From NCBI GenBank assembly GCA_003158495.1, contig PMJT01000210.1:23179-35314 (forward strand): 12,136 nucleotides of DNA, read 5' to 3'. The DNA is from Chloroflexota bacterium (GTDB taxonomy: Bacteria; Chloroflexota; Limnocylindria; Limnocylindrales; CSP1-4). The notes beneath the pieces are model-generated. The model worked only from the letters and a program-made list of their open reading frames with translations. It was not told where the DNA came from and did not search any database. This document shows, one piece after another, positions 1 through 5,710 of the stretch. Positions within the stretch are counted from its first letter, which is position 1; every line of letters starts with the position of its first letter. A program made the translations under genes and the position numbers.

Positions 1-146
1 GGCGCGCCTATCGGGACGCTGCGCGGCTTGCCGCTCGTCCGGCCCCCGACGGTCAGGACGGGGATCCGGCCGCTCCGGATGGCGAGCGGTCCGATGATCG
101 ACTTCATGACGAAGCCGGGATTGAGATAAGGTCTGGCCTCGGCCAT
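1..146 (-). CDS. Deazaflavin (F420)-dependent nitroreductase-family protein, N-terminal fragment
   Basis: The first 48 codons of a minus-strand gene are visible; the rest lies beyond the left edge. The start is an ATG at 146-144, preceded by a GGGAG Shine-Dalgarno a few bases upstream on the minus strand. The peptide opens MAEARPYLNPGFVMKSIIG and continues to TVGGRTSGKPRSVPIG. The pattern of an N-terminal amphipathic helix followed by a strand, then T-x-x-GR-x-SG-x-x-R-x-x-P-x-G, is the hallmark start of the DUF385/Ddn-like split-barrel family. Known members use reduced F420 to reduce quinones, nitro-compounds or other substrates. The substrate cannot be told from this fragment. The gene is divergent from hisN across a 178 bp gap. 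Only the N-terminus is visible, so the family call is moderate and any enzymatic claim is inference. Confidence 0.65.
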   Translation of the reverse strand, partial: MAEARPYLNPGFVMKSIIGPLAIRSGRIPVLTVGGRTSGKPRSVPIGA

Positions 147-312
147 TCGCGATCTCCCTCGTGTCGTGTTTGCCCTCGAGCCGCCGGCCTGCACTCCCGC
201 GGCGGCCGCAGTGTGCCCCGGCTACGGCCCGCAGTGAAGCGCCGAATGTCACGAAAGGGTGTCGTCGCGCGCAGGGTGCCTGCGACACCGGCGCCGCGGC
301 ACGACCATCGGC

Positions 313-318
313 TACGAT
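313..318 (+). promoter_or_regulatory. -10-like hexamer TACGAT of a probable leaderless hisN promoter
   Basis: TACGAT lies exactly six bases before the ATG at 325, with no Shine-Dalgarno between. A -10 element at this distance would put the transcription start on or next to the A of the ATG, giving a leaderless mRNA. The same spacing recurs before crp, the SGNH hydrolase and cinA. No convincing -35 box is visible. Confidence 0.55.
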
Positions 319-324
319 CCGCGC

Positions 325-1173
325 ATGAGTGAGATCCAACCCTCCCAGTCCGCCCTGCTCCGGTGGCGCGACGTGGCCATCGCCATCTGCGACGAGGCCG
401 ACGCCATGGCGATGGCAGGCTTTCGGCGTGACGTGAAGATCTCGACCAAGCCGGACAAATCGCTGGTCACCGAGATCGACCAGGCAATCGAGCACATGGC
501 TCGGGCCCGCCTACGATCGGAGTTCCCCGGCTGCGGAATCGTCGGCGAGGAGGAAGGCACCGAGGTCGTCGGTGCGGAGTTGTGCTGGTACGTCGACCCG
601 ATCGACGGCACCCACAACTACGTTCGCGGCGTCCCTGTATTCGCCACGCTGCTGGCTGTCTCCTTCGAGGACGAGCTGCAACTCGGCATGGTCAGTGCCC
701 CGGGCTTGCACGAGCGCTGGATGGCGTGGAGGGGCGGGGGAGCTTGGCGCGGCTCGGAGCGGATCTCCGTCAGCGGCGTGGCCACGATCGAGGATTCGCA
801 ACTGGTGTACGGGAGCCGGACGGTGGACACGGCCTCCGGCTACATGCCGGGCCTGGACGCCACGCTCGCCGAAGCGTGGCGAGAACGAGGTTTCGGCGAT
901 TTCTGGGGCTACATGCTCGTGGCCGAGGGTGCGGCCGAGGCGATGATGGAGACCGGGGCGCATCCGTGGGACTGGGCGGCGCCACTGGTAATCATCGAGG
1001 AGGCCGGTGGGCGCTTCACGACCGCAACGGGGGAAAGGACGATAGAGGGTGCTTCCGCCGTCGCCACCAACGGCGCCGTACACGATGAACTCCTGCACCG
1101 GCTGGGCCGGGTCCAACCGCGCCAGGCGCGGCCTTCGATTGGGGGAAACGATGATGCTCAACGGCAGCGGTGA
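325..1173 (+). CDS. hisN: Histidinol-phosphatase of the inositol monophosphatase superfamily (HisN type)
   Basis: Predicted 282-residue Mg-dependent phosphatase that would hydrolyse L-histidinol phosphate to L-histidinol, the penultimate stage of histidine synthesis, in the cytosol. The metal-site motifs of the family are intact: GEEEG at residues 74-78, DPIDGT at 91-96 (Asp91, Asp94, Thr96) and WDWAA at 215-219 (Asp216). The context HNYVRGVPVFATLLAV after DPIDGT and GDFWGYMLVAEGAAE (191-205) resembles actinobacterial HisN more than inositol or fructose-bisphosphate phosphatases, which are the alternatives. The frame stays open upstream to a GTG at 259, but ATG 325 gives a normal N-terminus and sits six bases after a TACGAT hexamer, so I chose it. 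The last 20 or so residues after the conserved core (GRVQPRQARP...) look like an unconserved tail and overlap the next gene. No other his genes are in view. Confidence 0.82.
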   Translation: MSEIQPSQSALLRWRDVAIAICDEADAMAMAGFRRDVKISTKPDKSLVTEIDQAIEHMARARLRSEFPGCGIVGEEEGTEVVGAELCWYVDPIDGTHNYVRGVPVFATLLAVSFEDELQLGMVSAPGLHERWMAWRGGGAWRGSERISVSGVATIEDSQLVYGSRTVDTASGYMPGLDATLAEAWRERGFGDFWGYMLVAEGAAEAMMETGAHPWDWAAPLVIIEEAGGRFTTATGERTIEGASAVATNGAVHDELLHRLGRVQPRQARPSIGGNDDAQRQR

Positions 1174-1594
1174 CCCGGGAACCGTCCTCGTCTACCTGAT
1201 TGTTTCGCTGGCCATCTCGTGGCTGATCGTCTATACGGCAGTCAGGGCTGCCGTTGGCCACGTGATGGATCGCGCTATTCCGCGCATCGTGGCGGAGGCG
1301 ATCACAACGGCCGATGGGGTCCAGTTCGCGATCTCGAACCTGGGTACGGCTCCGGCCGTGGATATGACGGTCCGCTGGTTCCTGGCCCCGGCAGACCAGG
1401 TCATGGCACGCACGGCATTGCTCGGCGTCAACGGCAGGTTCGAATGGACTGTGTCGGTGGCGGCCGCGCCGGACGAGACGATGGCAGTACGCAAGCTGCA
1501 CCTCGACTGGGCCCACGACGCGGATCCGTCGCTGGGACGGCGGTCTTCGACCTGCCCCGTGCTTGTCCCTTCGCGCTTGAACGCGGCGGAATGA
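1151..1594 (+). CDS. Single-pass membrane protein of unknown function, overlapping hisN
   Basis: A 147-residue protein that I do not recognise. The start is ATG 1151 (or the adjacent ATG 1154), preceded by a purine-rich GGGGGAAA; it overlaps the end of hisN by 23 bases, suggesting translational coupling. One strong hydrophobic segment (about residues 11-30, VLVYLIVSLAISWLIVYTAV) follows a short polar N-terminus, so the bulk would sit on one side of the membrane. Residues about 57-120 alternate polar and hydrophobic residues in a beta-sandwich style: VQFAISNLGTAPAVDMTVRW resembles the N-x-G-x-x-x-A stretch of CARDB-like domains. The fold suggestion is weak. The C-terminus (RRSSTCPVLVPSRLNAAE) looks unstructured. 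Function unknown; a role in histidine synthesis is not implied by the overlap alone. Confidence 0.6.
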   Translation: MMLNGSGDPGTVLVYLIVSLAISWLIVYTAVRAAVGHVMDRAIPRIVAEAITTADGVQFAISNLGTAPAVDMTVRWFLAPADQVMARTALLGVNGRFEWTVSVAAAPDETMAVRKLHLDWAHDADPSLGRRSSTCPVLVPSRLNAAE

Positions 1595-1614
1595 TCGTCA
1601 ATCGGTAGCTGGGC

Positions 1615-1620
1615 TACGAT
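1615..1620 (+). promoter_or_regulatory. -10-like hexamer TACGAT upstream of the small-ORF pair
   Basis: The octamer GCTACGAT here is identical to the one before hisN and before crp. It is 60 bases upstream of ATG 1681, so a transcript starting about 1627 would have a roughly 54-base leader carrying the GGAGG site at 1669-1673. No clear -35. Confidence 0.4.
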
Positions 1621-1680
1621 GCTGGAGCGCAATCGGTCCTGAGCGTGAGTGCACCGAACCGCGTAAATGGAGGCGAACCA

Positions 1681-1761
1681 ATGGGCGACAAGACACCGAA
1701 ACACCCGCCGAAGGTCAAGAAGCCGAAGCCGGCCGCCAAGCCGCCGACCAAGAGCGCGTAG
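1681..1761 (+). CDS. 26-residue Lys/Pro-rich small protein
   Basis: ATG 1681 to TAG 1759-1761 encodes 26 residues, MGDKTPKHPPKVKKPKPAAK followed by PPTKSA. A good Shine-Dalgarno, GGAGG at 1669-1673, lies seven bases upstream. The product is highly basic, Pro-rich and surely disordered, with no hydrophobic core. Small Lys-rich peptides of this kind recur as hypothetical proteins in GC-rich bacteria; their role is unknown, and nucleic-acid or ribosome association is a guess from charge only. Its stop codon overlaps the GTG of the next gene by one base (TAGTG), which supports real translation of both. An ATG at 1667 in another frame is not placed correctly for the ribosome site. Confidence 0.55.
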   Translation: MGDKTPKHPPKVKKPKPAAKPPTKSA

Positions 1762-2030
1762 TGGCGACCAAAAAGGACCGCCTGAAGCGGCCGGCAACGG
1801 CGAATCGCTTCCGGCGCCGCCAGATCGAGCTTGGCGATGGCGTCAAGCTCGTCCTCCACGGAAACGGGTCGATAACCCAGCTCGATGCCGCGGGTGAAGC
1901 GACGGCGCAGTGGGCTGTAGGAGATGCGGACTGGGCGCGCTACGCGATCCGGTTCGGCCTGCAACCCCAGCCGACGACGGTCGTTCCCGAAAGCCGCCGC
2001 GAAGCGGAGCCTCGTCCCCAGGACGGATAG
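1761..2030 (+). CDS. Small conserved-looking hypothetical protein, coupled to the upstream small ORF
   Basis: An 89-residue protein starting with GTG at 1761-1763, the G shared with the preceding TAG stop. No independent strong ribosome site is visible, so translation probably depends on termination of the upstream small ORF. The N-terminus is basic (MATKKDRLKRPATANRFRRR). It is followed by a compact mixed region (QIELGDGVKLVLHGNGSITQ at residues 21-40, then WAVGDADWARYAIRFGLQP at about 51-69) that could form a small beta-hairpin plus helix. The C-terminal 20 residues are charged and probably disordered. I do not recognise the family. Two Trp residues and the G-x-G-x-I-x-x-L turn look like a real folded core rather than a chance frame. 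Confidence 0.55.
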   Translation: MATKKDRLKRPATANRFRRRQIELGDGVKLVLHGNGSITQLDAAGEATAQWAVGDADWARYAIRFGLQPQPTTVVPESRREAEPRPQDG

Positions 2031-2100
2031 AGTCGCGCAGGCGGCTCCGGGCCGGCAGAGGACCGGCGGGCCATCTCGATCGATCGCCAGCCCTAGAGTC

Positions 2101-2105
2101 GGAGG
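2101..2105 (+). promoter_or_regulatory. Shine-Dalgarno GGAGG fixing the amidohydrolase start
   Basis: GGAGG lies four bases before ATG 2110 and decides this start over more upstream in-frame codons. A TAGAGT hexamer (2094-2099) directly precedes it; if that were a -10 box the transcript would begin around 2106 and lose the GGAGG, so the two readings conflict. Confidence 0.55.
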
Positions 2106-2109
2106 TTCC

Positions 2110-3363
2110 ATGCCAGCGCCTGTTCGTCCCGCAGTCTTCGTCGGTGGGCGACTGCTCGACGGAAGGTCGCCCGATGCGATCCCGGACGGGGTGCTCGTCA
2201 CGGACGAGAAAGGACGCATCGTCGGCGCGGGACCCGCATCTGGCGTCGCCGTTCCGAGGGACGCGGAACGGGTCGACGCGGCCGGGCTAACGATCCTGCC
2301 CGGCATCATCGACTGCCACGTCCACTTGAGCCTGAAGCTCGAGCCAGTCGCCGACCAGGTCCAGCGCTCGGCCACGGATCTCGTAGTTCGGGCCCTGCAG
2401 TCGGGCCGCGATTTCCTCGAGTCGGGCGTCACCACGGTCCGCGATGCCGGATACACGCCGGCCGGGATCAAGCGCGCCTTCGCCGGTGGAGCCTTCCCGG
2501 GTCCGCGGACCCAGGTCAGTTGCACACCGCTCTCCCAGACCGGCGGACATGGCGATGGCTGGACGCCATCCGGCGCGATACTGGAGACGGCCGTGGGCGA
2601 TCTCCCGCCCGGCATTGCCGACGGCCCCGATGCGGTGCGCCGCGCGACGCGGCTGCAGATTCGCGCCGGCGCCGACTGGATCAAGGTCATGGCGAGCGGC
2701 GGAGTGTTGTCGGCGGCCGATAGCCCGGACGCCAGCCAGTTCACGGTCGACGAGATCCGCGCCATCGTAGAAGAGGCGAAAGCTGCCGGTATCAGGGGAA
2801 CCTTCGCCCACGCCGAGGGCACGACCGGGATCAAGAACGCCCTCCGGGCTGGGATCACCAGCATCGAGCACGGGGACCTGATCGACGACGAGGGCATCGA
2901 TTTGATGCTCGAACGCGACGTTCCGCTCGTGCCTACGTTCAACATCAACTTCGCCCTGATGGACGAAGAGCGTGTTGCCCGGGGCGACGTTCCGCCGTGG
3001 GCGGTCGAGAAGATGCGTTATCTCTTCAAGCGCCAGCAGGCCGGCTTCCGTCACGCCGTGGAGCGGGGCGTACGCGTCGTCATGGGCACGGACAGCTTCA
3101 ACGGCCTGTACCCGCCCGCCGAGCTGGCCTACTTGTCCGAGTTCGGCCTCGGCCCGTTCCGGGCAATCCGGGCCGCGACGAACGAAGCTGCTGCCCTTCT
3201 CGGGCTGGCCGACGTGGTGGGGACCCTGGAGATCGGCAAGTCGGCCGATCTGATCGCGGTGTCGGGCGACCCGTTGTCGGAGCCGAGCCTGTGGCGAGAC
3301 CCGGCCCGCATCGTCTTCGTCATGCAGGGCGGCCGGATCGTGGCGGACCGCCGCGGGGCATAG
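2110..3363 (+). CDS. Metal-dependent amidohydrolase (imidazolonepropionase/prolidase-like)
   Basis: A 417-residue amidohydrolase-superfamily enzyme, normal length for the family. The binuclear metal site is complete: HVH at residues 70-72, a Lys in WIKVMASGG (Lys192, the probable carboxylated bridging lysine), His234 in FAHAEG, His254 in SIEHGD and Asp328 in MGTDS. The flanking N- and C-terminal strands form the usual small beta-sandwich (VFVGGRLLDG at the start; GKSADLIAVSGDPLSEP at 376-392). The SQTGGHGD motif (142-149) and IKVMASGG are typical of the subgroup that includes bacterial Xaa-Pro/Xaa-Arg dipeptidases and related cyclic-amide hydrolases, so a dipeptide or N-acyl amino acid substrate is plausible but not provable here. 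There is no signal peptide, so it should be cytosolic. The next gene begins three bases after the stop. Confidence 0.85.
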   Translation: MPAPVRPAVFVGGRLLDGRSPDAIPDGVLVTDEKGRIVGAGPASGVAVPRDAERVDAAGLTILPGIIDCHVHLSLKLEPVADQVQRSATDLVVRALQSGRDFLESGVTTVRDAGYTPAGIKRAFAGGAFPGPRTQVSCTPLSQTGGHGDGWTPSGAILETAVGDLPPGIADGPDAVRRATRLQIRAGADWIKVMASGGVLSAADSPDASQFTVDEIRAIVEEAKAAGIRGTFAHAEGTTGIKNALRAGITSIEHGDLIDDEGIDLMLERDVPLVPTFNINFALMDEERVARGDVPPWAVEKMRYLFKRQQAGFRHAVERGVRVVMGTDSFNGLYPPAELAYLSEFGLGPFRAIRAATNEAAALLGLADVVGTLEIGKSADLIAVSGDPLSEPSLWRDPARIVFVMQGGRIVADRRGA

Positions 3364-3366
3364 GCC

Positions 3367-3882
3367 GTGAGCTTTCGGTACGCCGCCCTGGTCCTCGACG
3401 CCTGGCTGGCGGTCGTCCACTGGCTGGCGCGCTCCTTCCACGACCGTGATGCGGCTCGGGCCGCAATCCATGACGCGTGGCGCGGCTTGCCCGGGGACGC
3501 GCTCGGCAAGGCGGTCATGCGCGGCTGCGGCATCGAGGCGCCGACGCGCATCGTCCAGGTCGGCGGGGTAACGGCGGTCATGGTCGAGGACCCGCGAGTC
3601 GAGCGTTGGTTTCGAGCGCACCTGATGCCCGTCCAGGCGCAGACGCTCGGGCGCTACATCCTTGCCCGCGGTCCGGTAGCTCCGGACATCCTGGCTCACG
3701 AGGTCGAGCACATCCGCCAGTGGAGCCGGTTTGGGCCGCTGTATCTCCCGGCCTACTTCGGCTCGTCGGCAGCGGCGTGGTTGCGTGGCCGGCGACCCTA
3801 CTGGGACAACGCCTTCGAGGCGGCAGCGCGGCGCAGGGCGGAACTCGAAGCGGGCGGCCCCCGGGACGCGGCGAAATCCTGA
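3367..3882 (+). CDS. Small HExxH-motif protein, putative zinc metallopeptidase-like
   Basis: A 171-residue protein starting at GTG 3367, only three bases after the amidohydrolase stop, with no ribosome site of its own, so it is probably translationally coupled. Residues 111-115 read HEVEH, an exact HExxH zinc motif, followed by IRQWSRFGPLYLPAYF. Glu151 in NAFEAAARR could supply a third, gluzincin-like ligand some 36 residues later. The pattern HE-x-x-H-x-x-QW-x-x-x-G-x-x-x-LP-x-Y is seen in small proteins related to the DUF4157-type peptidase-like group. The N-terminal 20 residues are hydrophobic (YAALVLDAWLAVVHWLA) but lack a classical signal sequence. Proteolysis is not proven: the protein is short for a peptidase. 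Sharing an operon with a dipeptidase-like amidohydrolase fits peptide processing, as inference. Confidence 0.62.
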   Translation: MSFRYAALVLDAWLAVVHWLARSFHDRDAARAAIHDAWRGLPGDALGKAVMRGCGIEAPTRIVQVGGVTAVMVEDPRVERWFRAHLMPVQAQTLGRYILARGPVAPDILAHEVEHIRQWSRFGPLYLPAYFGSSAAAWLRGRRPYWDNAFEAAARRRAELEAGGPRDAAKS

Positions 3883-3937
3883 CGCCGCTCGCCCGGCGCG
3901 GCTGCAACACTGGCGCAAAACCCGTCAGAGGTTCGCC

Positions 3938-4375
3938 ATGGCTACGAACATCCAGGTCGCGTTCGACTGCGCGGATCCACTCCAACAGGCCAGGTTCTGG
4001 GCGGAGGCTCTTCACTACCGGATGCCCGACCCGCCCGGAAACTTCGCGTCGTGGGAGGAATGGGCGCGAGCGGAAGGTATTCCCGAGGAGAATTGGAACG
4101 ACGCCGCCGGCATCGAGGACCCGGACGGCGAGGGCCCCCGCCTCTACTTCCAGAAGGTGCCCGAGGGCAAGGTCGCGAAGAATCGGGTCCACCTGGACCT
4201 CAATGTCAGCGGCGGCCGGGGCGTGTCGATCGAGGAGCGTCGCGAGGCGATCTACGCCGAGGTCGAGAGGCTCAAGACGCTCGGCGCCGACGACCATCGC
4301 GGCGCCGTGGACAAGGACGGCGAGTTCTGGGTCCGGATGAACGACCCCGAAGGCAACGAGTTCTGCGTCCAGTAG
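3938..4375 (+). CDS. Glyoxalase/bleomycin-resistance-like (VOC) family protein
   Basis: A 145-residue protein with the length and layout of the vicinal oxygen chelate fold. It starts IQVAFDCADPLQQARFWAEA (residues 5-24), the strand plus helix that opens most VOC modules. NRVHLDLNV (82-90) opens the second half with His85, a usual metal ligand position. The end DPEGNEFCVQ (136-145) has the family-typical Glu141. This closely matches the glyoxalase-like subfamily common in actinobacteria and Chloroflexota, most members of which have no assigned substrate. Start ATG 3938 has AGAGG six bases upstream (3927-3931). It follows the HExxH gene by 55 bases and may be co-transcribed. The region 34-70, rich in Trp and acidic residues, is an insertion-like loop in this subfamily. 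Function beyond the fold is unknown. Confidence 0.8.
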   Translation: MATNIQVAFDCADPLQQARFWAEALHYRMPDPPGNFASWEEWARAEGIPEENWNDAAGIEDPDGEGPRLYFQKVPEGKVAKNRVHLDLNVSGGRGVSIEERREAIYAEVERLKTLGADDHRGAVDKDGEFWVRMNDPEGNEFCVQ

Positions 4376-4389
4376 AGCCGCGCCCCTTC

Positions 4390-4418
4390 AGCCGGCCCCG
4401 GCTCGCCGCGGCCCGGCT
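4390..4418 (+). terminator. Possible hairpin terminator after the VOC gene
   Basis: AGCCGG (4390-4395) can pair with CCGGCT (4413-4418); a competing inner pairing AGCCGG/CCGGCT with a very short loop also exists nearby. The downstream TTGTTGCCTCTT is only mildly T-rich. GC-rich hairpins arise easily in this DNA, so this is weak. Confidence 0.25.
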
Positions 4419-4464
4419 TGTTGCCTCTTGGCCACCGCGCCAGGCCGATTTCCTACCAAAGCCG

Positions 4465-4470
4465 TAGGAT
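4465..4470 (+). promoter_or_regulatory. -10-like hexamer TAGGAT upstream of mrp
   Basis: TAGGAT fits the TANNNT consensus and lies 64 bases before ATG 4535. It implies a leader of roughly 58 bases that contains the AGGAAA ribosome site at 4521-4526. No convincing -35 is seen. Confidence 0.35.
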
Positions 4471-4534
4471 ATCGAGACAAGACGCGGCCGCCGGTCAGCG
4501 CGCCCGCCGAACCAGACGCGAGGAAACTCACCGA

Positions 4535-5605
4535 ATGCCGATACTCAACGAAGCCGCCGTCCTGAAGGCCCTGTCGACCGTTCAGGAGCCCGAACTGGGA
4601 GGCAACCTTGTCTCCCGGAACATGGTCAAGGATCTCGTCATCGATGGCACTCGCGTGGCTTTCATGGTCGAATTGACGACGCCGGCCTGTCCGCTCAAGG
4701 ACGAGATCCAGGCGCGGATCGATGCCGCGCTCAGGCCGATCGGGGCCGAGTTGATCGACGTCACCTGGGGCGCCACAGTGCGGCGCGCGACGCCGACGAG
4801 CCCGCAGATGCTGCCCGGCGTGAAGAACATCATCGCGGTGGCCTCGGGCAAGGGCGGCGTAGGCAAGACGACGATCAGCGTCAACCTGGCGGTGGCGCTG
4901 GCGAAAGCGGGTGCCTCGGTGGGCCTGCTGGACGCGGATATCACCGGGCCGAACATCCCGATGATGATCGGCGCCGAGGGACAGCCGGTGGCCAGCGCCA
5001 ACGGCAAGATCACGCCGATCATGGCGAACGGCGTGAAGGTCATCTCGATCCAGTTCTTCTTGCCGGAAGGCCAGCCGGTCGTGTGGCGCGGGCCGCTTGT
5101 CGGCGGCGCGATCCAGCAGTTCCTCCGCGACGTGGAGTGGGGCGATCTGGACTACCTGGTCGTGGACCTTCCGCCCGGCACCTCGGACGCGCAGCTGACC
5201 CTGGCCCAATCCGTTCCGATCACCGGCGCCGTCCTGGTGACCACTCCCCAGGAAGTGGCCCTCGCCGATGTTGCTAAGGCCCTGGCCATGTTCAAGCGCG
5301 TCAGCGTGCCGATCCTCGGCCTGGTCGAGAACATGTCCGGCTTCGTCTGCGCACACTGCGGCGAAGTGACGGATATCTTCGGGCGGGGCGGCGGCGAACG
5401 CTACGCGGCGGAGGCCGGCGTCGACTTCCTCGGCGGCGTGCCGCTCGACATCACGGTCCGGCAGGGCGCCGACGTCGGCGTCCCGGCCGTGGCCCAGAGC
5501 CAGCCGGGTCCGGCCGCGGCCGCGCTCGAGCACATTGCCCGGGCGATCGCCGGGAAGGTCAGCATCCAGGCCGCTCGCGAACAACCGGTCCTTACCGTCT
5601 CATAA
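4535..5605 (+). CDS. mrp: Mrp/ApbC-type iron-sulfur cluster carrier P-loop ATPase
   Basis: A 356-residue cytosolic protein of the Mrp/NBP35 group, which binds an Fe-S cluster at a dimer interface and passes it to apo-proteins in an ATP-dependent way. Residues about 4-82 form the MIP18/DUF59 domain with its conserved T-x-A-C-P (Cys52). The ATPase domain begins near 97 with the deviant Walker A GKGGVGKTT (105-113), then LLDADITGPN (131-140), DLPPGTSD (211-218) and the cluster-ligand pair CAHC (Cys272, Cys275) in the family context ENMSGFVCAHCG. All expected functional residues are present, and length is normal for the DUF59-fused form. ATG 4535 is supported by AGGAAA just upstream and by the conserved N-terminus. 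No isc/suf genes are near. It may have its own promoter, given the 159 bp gap before it. Confidence 0.93.
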   Translation: MPILNEAAVLKALSTVQEPELGGNLVSRNMVKDLVIDGTRVAFMVELTTPACPLKDEIQARIDAALRPIGAELIDVTWGATVRRATPTSPQMLPGVKNIIAVASGKGGVGKTTISVNLAVALAKAGASVGLLDADITGPNIPMMIGAEGQPVASANGKITPIMANGVKVISIQFFLPEGQPVVWRGPLVGGAIQQFLRDVEWGDLDYLVVDLPPGTSDAQLTLAQSVPITGAVLVTTPQEVALADVAKALAMFKRVSVPILGLVENMSGFVCAHCGEVTDIFGRGGGERYAAEAGVDFLGGVPLDITVRQGADVGVPAVAQSQPGPAAAALEHIARAIAGKVSIQAAREQPVLTVS

Positions 5606-5680
5606 CGAGAGAACAGCATGCTCGGCCGGAGCCAGTCAAATAGGTAGCGCCGAGGGCTCCTCCGCGGCCCTTCTGTGACG

Positions 5681-5686
5681 TACCAT
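5681..5686 (+). promoter_or_regulatory. -10-like hexamer TACCAT upstream of the cyclase gene
   Basis: TACCAT lies 24 bases before ATG 5711, and a start around 5693 would leave a leader just long enough to hold the GGGAG ribosome site at 5701 or so. If used, the alternative GTG 5675 would be outside the transcript, which supports ATG 5711. Confidence 0.35.
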
Positions 5687-5710
5687 TCGGGCGTTCCAGG
5701 GAGATCCCGA

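Noticed and set aside
1614..2948. Minus-strand 444-codon open frame covering the small-ORF pair and part of the amidohydrolase
   Set aside because: Spans several plus-strand genes and an intergenic gap, low-complexity Ser/Arg/Pro content, no ribosome site or motif.
2287..3918. Long open frame on the minus strand, opposite the amidohydrolase and HExxH genes
   Set aside because: It mirrors well-supported plus-strand genes with intact catalytic motifs. The translation is Arg/Asp/Gly/Ala-rich without any family motif, the usual artefact of high-GC codon use.
4388..5584. Minus-strand 398-codon open frame opposite mrp
   Set aside because: Antisense to a highly conserved Mrp gene; the product is rich in Arg, Asp, His and Gly with no recognisable domain.
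5628..5660. GGAGCC/GGCTCC inverted repeat after mrp as a terminator
   Set aside because: Only six pairs with a 21-base loop and no T-tract; common by chance in this GC-rich DNA.
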